Assembly: GCA_022360415.1 (NCBI GenBank)
Contig: JAKSDB010000276.1
Span: 1 to 28,763 of the forward strand
Direction of reading: 5' to 3'
Origin: Chlorobiales bacterium
Lineage (GTDB): Bacteria; Bacteroidota; Chlorobiia; Chlorobiales; Chlorobiaceae
DNA: 28,763 bases
This document shows positions 23,156-28,763 of this stretch, in pieces. A program made the position numbers and the translations under genes. The notes under the pieces are model-generated. The model was given only the letters and a program-made list of their open reading frames with translations, did no database searches and was not told the DNA's origin. The stretch's first letter is position 1. Every line of letters begins with the position of its first letter.

Positions 23156-24481
23156 CTATCTGCGGCCGCGAACTTTGCCCGACTTCATAAAACCGTCATA
23201 ATGACGCATCAGCAGATGACTTTCTATCTGCTGGAGTGTGTCAAGCCCTACACCAACAATAATCAGGAGGCTTGTGCCGCCGAAAAACTGTGCAAAGCCT
23301 GGCGTCACATTGGCAAATTTTGTAAGAAACGTCGGCAGTACAGCAATGAATGCCAGGGATATCGCGCCGGGCAGCGTTATTCTTGTCAGAATGTTGTCGA
23401 TAAAATCCGCCGTGCTTTTTCCGGGACGAACGCCGGGAATAAAACCACCCTGGCGGCGCATGGTATCGGCAACCTCTTTAGGATTGAAAGCAATAGCCGT
23501 ATAAAAGTAGGTGAAAAACACAATCATTACCCCGAACATGAGAGCGTACCACCATGAGTCATAGGCAAATATATTGGCAACATTCTGCATGGCCTCGCTT
23601 TCAGGGAAAAATGAAATCAGCGTACTCGGCAGAAACATGATCGACTGTGCGAAAATAATCGGCATAACCCCTGCCGTATTGACCCTCATTGGAATGTACT
23701 GTGTTCCGCCGCCGTACATTTTTCTTCCGACCACCCTTTTGGCGTGCTGAACGGGGATACGTCTCGTACCGACTGTCAAAACAACCACCGCCGCAACGAT
23801 CACAACCATCAAAACAAGTATGACAGCCTCTACGATCCAGTTTTTGCTGCCGAGAGCAACAGACTGAATCTCCGCGAAGAGCGACTGTGGAAAACGTGCA
23901 AGAATACCGATCATGATGATCAGCGATATGCCGTTCCCTATCCCGCTCTCGGTGATCTTTTCACCGAGCCACATGATAAAAAGTGTGCTTGCGGTAAGAA
24001 TCACCACAGTAGAAACCACGAAGAAAAAGCTGGGATCGGGAACGACCGGCGTCTTGAAGGTTGCCGGACTCGAAAGGCTCACACTGACACCCCATGCCTG
24101 AAGCGAAGCGATGACCAGGGTCCCGTAGCGGGTATACTGGTTGATTTTCTGTCGCCCCTCCTCACCTTCTTTCTGCAGTTTCTGGAAATAGGGGGTAACT
24201 GCGCCAAGCAGCTGGACAATGATTGCCGACGAGATATACGGCATGATCCCCAGTGAAAAGATCGACGCCCTGGCAAACGCACCTCCCACAAAGAGATCAA
24301 ACAGCCCGAACAGGTCGTTTGCATGTGTCTGCGATGCTCCCGATACTGCTGCGGCGTCAACACCCGGCAGAGTTATATGGGAGCCGATTCTGTAAATAAA
24401 CAAGATCAGCAGCGTGTACAGGATCCGCTGCCGCAGTTCGGGAATTTTATTGATGTTCTGGAGGCTCTCAGTCAGCTTCAT
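23156..24481 (-). CDS. secY: protein translocase subunit SecY
   Basis: This is the channel-forming subunit of the SecYEG translocon in the cytoplasmic membrane. It has 441 residues starting MKLTESLQNINKIPELRQRI, with ten hydrophobic segments. Recognisable parts are LGIMPYISSAIIVQLL (TM2 region), GIGNGISLIIMIGI, the cytosolic RRIPVQHAKR loop, IPMRVNTAGVMPIIFA, and the final loop YYTAIAFNP-like segment (YFYTAIAFNPKEVADTMRRQ) before the C-terminal tail. It sits between rplO and map as in most spc operons. Confidence 0.97.
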   Translation of the reverse strand: MKLTESLQNINKIPELRQRILYTLLILFIYRIGSHITLPGVDAAAVSGASQTHANDLFGLFDLFVGGAFARASIFSLGIMPYISSAIIVQLLGAVTPYFQKLQKEGEEGRQKINQYTRYGTLVIASLQAWGVSVSLSSPATFKTPVVPDPSFFFVVSTVVILTASTLFIMWLGEKITESGIGNGISLIIMIGILARFPQSLFAEIQSVALGSKNWIVEAVILVLMVVIVAAVVVLTVGTRRIPVQHAKRVVGRKMYGGGTQYIPMRVNTAGVMPIIFAQSIMFLPSTLISFFPESEAMQNVANIFAYDSWWYALMFGVMIVFFTYFYTAIAFNPKEVADTMRRQGGFIPGVRPGKSTADFIDNILTRITLPGAISLAFIAVLPTFLTKFANVTPGFAQFFGGTSLLIIVGVGLDTLQQIESHLLMRHYDGFMKSGKVRGRR

Positions 24482-24499
24482 AAGTGATCAATGAACTGT

Positions 24500-25051
24500 T
24501 CAGGACTTCTGTTCTTTCGTCTTTTTTACACGGGCTTTCGGTTTCATAAGCGCTTCATCGAGCGGCAGATCCTTGATCCTTTCAGCTTCGAGAAGTGTTC
24601 GTGACGCCAGAGTAATGGTTCCGCCGGCTCTCTGTATTTTCTCTTCGGCTGTTTTGCTGACAAAATGAGCGGTTATGTTCACCGGTGACTTCAGTTCCCC
24701 GTTACCGAGCACTTTGAAATAATCGGCCCGGCTTGCACTGCAAAGCTTTTTAAGGTCCTCGATGGTAATTTTTTCCGCCGACGCCTTTTTATTCTCGATC
24801 CAGAGGGCAATCTGCGAAAGATTTACCGGAATAACATTCTTTCTGTTTGGTTTGGAAAACCCGAACTTTGGCAGCCTTCTGTAAATCGGCATCTGGCCGC
24901 CTTCCGATATGGGGCGTGAATACCCGCTTCTCGATTGCTGGCCCTTGTTACCTTTTCCTGCCGTGGTCCCGCTCCCCGATCCAGGTCCCCGGCCAATCTT
25001 TTTCCTGTTCTTTACTGCACCTTTTGCAGGACGTAGTGAACTTAAATCCAT
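24500..25051 (-). CDS. rplO: 50S ribosomal protein L15
   Basis: It has 183 residues, starting MDLSSLRPAKGAVKNRKKIG. The Gly/Arg-rich N-terminal arm (GRGPGSGSGTTAGKGNKGQQ, SRSGYSRPISEGGQMPIYRR) threads the 23S rRNA. The globular domain ends around residue 148. About 35 extra residues follow (LLEAERIKDLPLDEALMKPK and a basic tail), making it longer than the usual 145-150. Start overlaps nothing; rpmD ends 34 bases upstream. Confidence 0.96.
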   Translation of the reverse strand: MDLSSLRPAKGAVKNRKKIGRGPGSGSGTTAGKGNKGQQSRSGYSRPISEGGQMPIYRRLPKFGFSKPNRKNVIPVNLSQIALWIENKKASAEKITIEDLKKLCSASRADYFKVLGNGELKSPVNITAHFVSKTAEEKIQRAGGTITLASRTLLEAERIKDLPLDEALMKPKARVKKTKEQKS

Positions 25052-25085
25052 TTTTTCAATCCCTGACTTGCAATTATTGAAACAC

Positions 25086-25271
25086 TTACTGCTCTTCGAC
25101 TTTCACCATGTGCTGAACAACCCTTACCTGGCCTCTCGTGCACGGGTTGTCTGGTTTCTCAACCTTGTAGTTCGGTCTGCCCAGCCCCAGAGCCTTGATA
25201 GTGGCCTTCTGTTTTTTTGTACACCCGATCGTGCTGCGTACCTGGGTGATGGTTATCTTTTTATCGCTCAT
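25086..25271 (-). CDS. rpmD: 50S ribosomal protein L30
   Basis: This 61-residue ferredoxin-like-fold protein is MSDKKITITQVRSTIGCTKK followed by QKATIKALGLGRPNYKVEKP, the L30 signature. Some bacteria lack L30; here it sits in its usual position between rpsE and rplO, 16 bases after rpsE. Confidence 0.95.
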   Translation of the reverse strand: MSDKKITITQVRSTIGCTKKQKATIKALGLGRPNYKVEKPDNPCTRGQVRVVQHMVKVEEQ

Positions 25272-25287
25272 TGTTCACACGCTCTGT

Positions 25288-25806
25288 TTAGCTTTCAAAA
25301 ACCTCTTTCAAACTTTTTGAACGTCTTTCACCAACATCATAGGCGTCGGAAATAGTTTCGAGACCTCTGATAGCGGCTTTTACGACATTATGGGGATTGG
25401 ACGAGCCAAGCGACTTGGCCAGAATGTCATGAACGCCAGCCATTTCAAGAACAGCGCGAACCGCACCGCCTGCGATCAAACCGGTACCGGGCGTCGCCGG
25501 TTTCATCATCACTTTCGCCGAGCCGTATTTTGCAACGATCTGATGCGGGATAGTACCCTTTACAATCGGAACCTTGATAACATTTTTCTTTCCATCCTCG
25601 ACGCCTTTGGCAATTGCATCCTGAACTTCATTTGCCTTCCCGAGACCGTATCCGACATGCCCTTCCTTGTCACCGACAACAACGATAGCATTGAAACCGA
25701 ACCTCTTGCCGCCTTTGACAACTTTAGCGGTTCTGTTGATATGGACCAGCTTTTCTTTGAGGTTCAACTCACCGGGCCTGATATTTTTCGCGGTTTTCTT
25801 CACCAT
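25288..25806 (-). CDS. rpsE: 30S ribosomal protein S5
   Basis: It contributes to decoding accuracy and mRNA unwinding at the entry channel. It has 172 residues from MVKKTAKNIRPGELNLKEKL. The double-stranded-RNA-binding-like N-terminal domain has RTAKVVKGGKRFGFNAIVVV and GYGLGKANEV; the C-terminal domain has GTGLIAGGAVRAVLEMAGVH and GSSNPHNVVKA. The ATG at 25804-25806 (AAGGAAAG just upstream) is preferred over a GTG two codons earlier. Confidence 0.96.
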   Translation of the reverse strand: MVKKTAKNIRPGELNLKEKLVHINRTAKVVKGGKRFGFNAIVVVGDKEGHVGYGLGKANEVQDAIAKGVEDGKKNVIKVPIVKGTIPHQIVAKYGSAKVMMKPATPGTGLIAGGAVRAVLEMAGVHDILAKSLGSSNPHNVVKAAIRGLETISDAYDVGERRSKSLKEVFES

Positions 25807-25827
25807 GAACACTTTCCTTCTATTGTT

Positions 25828-26187
25828 TTAAAAGACCAGTCCGGCTTCCCTGGCACCTTCTGCGAGGGCCTGAACCCTGCCGTGATACCGGAACCCGTTA
25901 CGGTCGAATACCACTTTAGTAATCCCCTTCTCGACAGCTTTCTCGCCTATCTGTTTGCCGACAGTTCGGCTGATGTCGGTTTTTGAACCTTTCAGATCCC
26001 TGTTTTCTTTCGACATGCTGGAAGCAGCCAGCAGGGTGGAACCGTTACCATCATCGACCAGCTGTGCGTAAATCTGCGACAAACTTCTGTACACGCAAAG
26101 TCTCGGTTTTTCAGCAGTCCCCTGCCCCCTGGCTTTGCTGCGCTTCTTGATTTTCTGCCTGCGCGCTACTTTTACGACTTGTCCCAT
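25828..26187 (-). CDS. rplR: 50S ribosomal protein L18
   Basis: It binds 5S rRNA in the central protuberance. It has 119 residues starting MGQVVKVARRQKIKKRSKAR, with PRLCVYRSLSQIYAQLVDD, the central GKQIGEKAVEKGITKVVFDR and the C-terminal YHGRVQALAEGAREAGLVF, all typical. Confidence 0.96.
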   Translation of the reverse strand: MGQVVKVARRQKIKKRSKARGQGTAEKPRLCVYRSLSQIYAQLVDDGNGSTLLAASSMSKENRDLKGSKTDISRTVGKQIGEKAVEKGITKVVFDRNGFRYHGRVQALAEGAREAGLVF

Positions 26188-26235
26188 TTCTTTATCCTGA
26201 AAATTATATTACCTGACGCTTGTTTGACTGTTATC

Positions 26236-26775
26236 TTACTTGCCTGCTGCCTTTCCTTCCTTGCGGCGTACGAATTCATCGGAGTATTTGATCCCTTTAC
26301 CGCGGTAAGGCTCGGGTTTGCGGAAGGAGCGGATTTTTGCTGCGACCTGTCCGACGAGGGCTTTATCGATGCCGCTGACGACAATTGATGTGGGATCCGG
26401 GCACTCTATGGCAATGTTTTCAGGGGCCTTGAAGTAAATCATGTGCGAAAAGCCGAGCGAAAGCGCGAGAAACTCATTTTTCTTCTCGGCGCGAAAACCG
26501 ACACCGTTGATAAGCAGTTTCTTGCTGAATCCGCTGGTCACACCCTCGACCATGTTACTGATGAGCATTCTGTACAAACCGTGCATTGCCTTCGAGCGCT
26601 TGCTGTCGTCGATACGCGTTACGGCAACTTCCCCGTCCTTGACGGCCACAGCGATTTCCGGGACCATTTCCTGTTGCAGCGTGCCCTTCGGGCCGGAAAC
26701 CGTTATAACGTTGTCTTTTATCTCTATCTTTGCCTGTTCTGCCAGTTTGATCGGCATTTTTCCTATTCTTGACAT
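26236..26775 (-). CDS. rplF: 50S ribosomal protein L6
   Basis: This two-domain protein lies at the factor-binding region of the 50S subunit. It has 179 residues, MSRIGKMPIKLAEQAKIEIK onward, with VSGPKGTL and, in the C-terminal domain, KALVGQVAAKIRSFRKPEPY and GKGIKYSDEFVRRKEGKAAG. Length and order are standard. Confidence 0.96.
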   Translation of the reverse strand: MSRIGKMPIKLAEQAKIEIKDNVITVSGPKGTLQQEMVPEIAVAVKDGEVAVTRIDDSKRSKAMHGLYRMLISNMVEGVTSGFSKKLLINGVGFRAEKKNEFLALSLGFSHMIYFKAPENIAIECPDPTSIVVSGIDKALVGQVAAKIRSFRKPEPYRGKGIKYSDEFVRRKEGKAAGK

Positions 26776-26803
26776 GATTTCCCTGAACGCTTTGGCTTGT
26801 TAA

Positions 26804-27199
26804 TTAAAGAATACGGAACAGTACCTCTCCGCCGATTCCCTGTTCTCTGGCCTCTTTATCGGTAATGACGCCTTTCGACGTTGAAAGTATAAACAGTCCG
26901 AGACCTCCCAGATACTTTTTCAGGTACTTACCTTCGTAAACCCTTCTTCCGGGCTTGCTGACCCTTGTAATCTCCCTGATTGCCGGTGAACCGTCGTCGG
27001 TATATTTCAGCTCAACCCTGATAAAGGGAAACTGTTCGGCTGTTATCACCGTGTAGTTTTTGATGTACCCTTTTTCAGCCAGGAGCCTTGAAACATTTTC
27101 CTTCAGCTTTGAGTACGGTATATCCGTCGTTGTGTTTTTTGCATTACCCGCGTTTCTGATGCGGGTAATATAGTCGGCTATTGAATCGGTTACAGGCAT
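26804..27199 (-). CDS. rpsH: 30S ribosomal protein S8
   Basis: This is a primary 16S rRNA binder; in Escherichia coli it is the translational repressor of the spc operon. It has 131 residues starting MPVTDSIADYITRIRNAGNA and carries the C-terminal STSKGVITDKEAREQGIGGE signature. No repressor-binding leader was recognised near rplE here. Confidence 0.96.
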   Translation of the reverse strand: MPVTDSIADYITRIRNAGNAKNTTTDIPYSKLKENVSRLLAEKGYIKNYTVITAEQFPFIRVELKYTDDGSPAIREITRVSKPGRRVYEGKYLKKYLGGLGLFILSTSKGVITDKEAREQGIGGEVLFRIL

Positions 27200-27261
27200 A
27201 GTACACTGTTAATTACTTTCAAATTGAACTCTTTCGGGTCACCTCAGGATGCACGATCGCG

Positions 27262-27531
27262 CTACCAGCTTGCTTTTTTGACGCCCGGCAGTTTTCCTTC
27301 AAGGGCAAGCTTGCGGAACATCTGACGGCAGAGACCGAATTTCTCGTACACACCCCGCCCTCTTCCGGTCAGTACGCACCGGTTTCTGACCCTTGTGGAA
27401 GAACTGTTCCTCGGAAGTTTGCCGAGAGCTTCATAATCACCGGCCTTTTTCAGCTCTTCGCGCTTTGCTGCATATTTTTCGACCAGCGCTTTCCTCTTCT
27501 CGTTTCTTGCGATCACGCTTTTCTTTGCCAT
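27262..27531 (-). CDS. rpsN: 30S ribosomal protein S14, long zinc-free form
   Basis: The 89-residue form, MAKKSVIARNEKRKALVEKY onward, lacks the CxxC pairs of the short zinc-binding S14. It contains LPRNSSSTRVRNRCVLTGRG and the end KLPGVKKASW. It lies 12 bases after rplE and is likely translationally coupled. Confidence 0.96.
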   Translation of the reverse strand: MAKKSVIARNEKRKALVEKYAAKREELKKAGDYEALGKLPRNSSSTRVRNRCVLTGRGRGVYEKFGLCRQMFRKLALEGKLPGVKKASW

Positions 27532-27543
27532 CTTTTCCTTTGA

Positions 27544-28152
27544 TTAGTTGTTCGTTTTTCGAAACGGCATACCAAGCTCGGAGAGCAGAGCGAACGCTTC
27601 TTCGTCAGTTTTCGCTGTCGTCACGAAGCTGATATCCATACCCTGGATTTTCGGCACCTTGTCAATATCGATTTCCGGGAATATGATCTGCTCCCTGACC
27701 CCAACCGTGTAATTGCCGCGACCGTCGAAACTGGACGTGCTCAGTCCCCGGAAATCACGAATTCTCGGTACGGCCAGTGTAACAAACCTTTCCAGAAATT
27801 CATACATATATTTCTTTCTGAGTGTCACCCTGCAACCGATAGCCTGTCCCTCACGCAGCTTGAAATTCGAAATCGCTTTTCTGGACTTGCGTACCTGCGG
27901 TTTCTGGCCGGTGATCTGTCCAAGCTCCTGGATTGCTGTTTCAAGCAGTTTGGGTTCGGCAGCGGCCTCCCCGACACCGATATTAATTGATATTTTGGAG
28001 AGCTTCGGAACCATCATGACATTTTTATATTTGAACCGCTCAACAAGTGCGGGGACAACCGCCTCCTTGTAAGCAGTCTCCAGCCGGGGTTTTGAACTTT
28101 CAGCAGCCGCTTCTTTTTCAGTTTTCTTCTTTGGCATCTTTTTCTCTGACAT
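27544..28152 (-). CDS. rplE: 50S ribosomal protein L5
   Basis: This 5S rRNA-binding protein contacts the P-site tRNA. It has 202 residues. The first ~22 (MSEKKMPKKKTEKEAAAESS...) form a charged extension ahead of the usual L5 start near RLETAYKEAVVPAL. The core has VPKLSKISINIGVGEA, GQKPQVRKSRKAISNFKLRE and FRGLSTSSFDGRGNYTVGV. The extension makes it longer than the usual ~180. Confidence 0.96.
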   Translation of the reverse strand: MSEKKMPKKKTEKEAAAESSKPRLETAYKEAVVPALVERFKYKNVMMVPKLSKISINIGVGEAAAEPKLLETAIQELGQITGQKPQVRKSRKAISNFKLREGQAIGCRVTLRKKYMYEFLERFVTLAVPRIRDFRGLSTSSFDGRGNYTVGVREQIIFPEIDIDKVPKIQGMDISFVTTAKTDEEAFALLSELGMPFRKTNN

Positions 28153-28195
28153 TATGCAGGATGGTCGTGGTCATCCTGCCTGGTTCATAAGCTGT

Positions 28196-28438
28196 TTAAC
28201 CTTTCCTGACATTGGAAGCGTGAATGGGAAACTCGCGTTCGACAATAGCTCCCTGAGGATGTGCCTGGGATGGACGCACATGACGCTTTCTGATATTCAC
28301 ACCCTCGACAATAACCCTGTTTTTCTGGGGATACACCCTCAGCACTTTCCCTGTTTTCCCCTTGTCGTTTCCTGCAAGAACAACGACCGTGTCGTTTTTC
28401 TTTACGTGCAGCTTAACCTGGTTAATACCTGTTTTCAT
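28196..28438 (-). CDS. rplX: 50S ribosomal protein L24
   Basis: This early 50S assembly protein with a KOW motif has 80 residues starting MKTGINQVKLHVKKNDTVVV. The KOW segment is VVVLAGNDKGKTGKVLRVYP (about residues 18-37), followed by VIVEGVNIRKRHVRPSQAHP. It is slightly short at the C-terminus, lacking the zinc or helical tail of some homologues. It is separated from rplN by a tRNA gene. Confidence 0.95.
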   Translation of the reverse strand: MKTGINQVKLHVKKNDTVVVLAGNDKGKTGKVLRVYPQKNRVIVEGVNIRKRHVRPSQAHPQGAIVEREFPIHASNVRKG

Positions 28439-28471
28439 GTTTTACTCTGGAGATATTTTTCACAAAACCTG

Positions 28472-28544
28472 AGCGGGAGACGGGACTCGAACCCGCGACC
28501 AACAGCTTGGAAGGCTGTGACTCTACCAGCTGAGTTACTCCCGC
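28472..28544 (-). tRNA. tRNA-Gly (anticodon UCC)
   Basis: The minus strand folds into a complete cloverleaf: acceptor GCGGGAG/CTCCCGC, D arm ACTC/GAGT with an AGCTGGTA loop, anticodon stem ACAGC/GCTGT with loop CTTCCAA (anticodon TCC, reading GGA), a 5-base variable loop, and T arm GCGGG/CCCGT with loop TTCGAGT. The discriminator is U and CCA is not encoded. It lies inside the ribosomal protein operon, 18 bases after rplN and 33 bases before rplX, same strand, so it is probably cut from the ribosomal mRNA. Confidence 0.96.
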
Positions 28545-28562
28545 TTTTGAACATCAGGACCC

Positions 28563-28763
28563 TTACAGCACTTCAGGGGCCAGCGAAACAATCTTCATAT
28601 ATTTCCTGTCTCTCAGCTCTCTTGCAACCGGGCCGAAAATACGTGTCCCACGAGGCTCGCCCTGCGCATTGAGCAGGACAACCGCATTTTCATCGAAACG
28701 TATATATGAGCCGTCCTTTCTTCTCTGCTCCTTGGCACAGCGAACGACTACCGCCCTGGAAAC
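28563..28763 (-). CDS. rplN: 50S ribosomal protein L14 (5' part outside window)
   Basis: The last 66 codons and a TAA are present, with the start beyond the right edge. The translation contains AVVVRCAKEQRRKDGSYIRF, NAQGEPRGTRIFGPVARELR and the typical end MKIVSLAPEVL. L14 is about 122 residues, so roughly half is visible. It forms part of the intersubunit bridge region. Confidence 0.95.
   Translation of the reverse strand, partial: VSRAVVVRCAKEQRRKDGSYIRFDENAVVLLNAQGEPRGTRIFGPVARELRDRKYMKIVSLAPEVL

Noticed and set aside
1..28763. CRISPR array, rRNA, complete insertion sequence or integrase
   Set aside because: No regularly spaced direct repeats, no rRNA-like sequence, and no transposase or recombinase motif was seen on either strand.

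Overview
The window is chromosomal DNA of a green sulfur bacterium (Chlorobiaceae; genus not resolved). The evidence is a bchN-bchB-bchL dark-operative protochlorophyllide reductase cluster whose Fe-S ligand positions match what I recall for the Chlorobaculum tepidum enzyme, together with housekeeping genes and a complete spc/alpha ribosomal protein operon.

Layout: (1) 1-3661, minus strand: bchN, bchB and the start-proximal part of bchL. (2) About 3.7-11.7 kb: an accessory island between bchN and the DUF77/purA operon. It holds a small unknown ORF, a membrane protein, a 1178-residue protein with a PD-(D/E)xK-like N-terminus and a long helical C-terminus (candidate single-gene anti-phage effector), a BrnA antitoxin with only the tail of BrnT left, a second membrane protein, and a beta-class DNA methyltransferase followed by the wreck of a BglII/BstYI-type restriction endonuclease. 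(3) 11.7-18.3 kb: DUF77 thiamine-binding protein, purA, engB, cysS, an isoprenylcysteine-methyltransferase-like membrane protein, manC and rsmG. (4) 18.5-28.76 kb, minus strand: rplN(partial)-tRNA-Gly-rplX-rplE-rpsN-rpsH-rplF-rplR-rpsE-rpmD-rplO-secY-map-infA-rpmJ-rpsM-rpsK-rpsD-rpoA-rplQ, closed by a hairpin terminator.

The most unusual structure is in the island. The last ~43 codons of the intact DUF77 gene at its right border occur twice more, in the same orientation, at 8702-8876 and 10161-10335. These copies bracket the BrnTA/membrane-protein module and the methyltransferase/endonuclease module. Copies A and B also share about 42 bases that the intact gene lacks, and in copy B this extension supplies the ribosome binding site of the methyltransferase. 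The pattern suggests serial accretion of modules at the 3' end of one gene, with no integrase in view. The modules are decayed: the endonuclease has an internal deletion and a frameshift, and brnT has lost its 5' part.

All calls come from reading the sequence and its translations; no database search was run.
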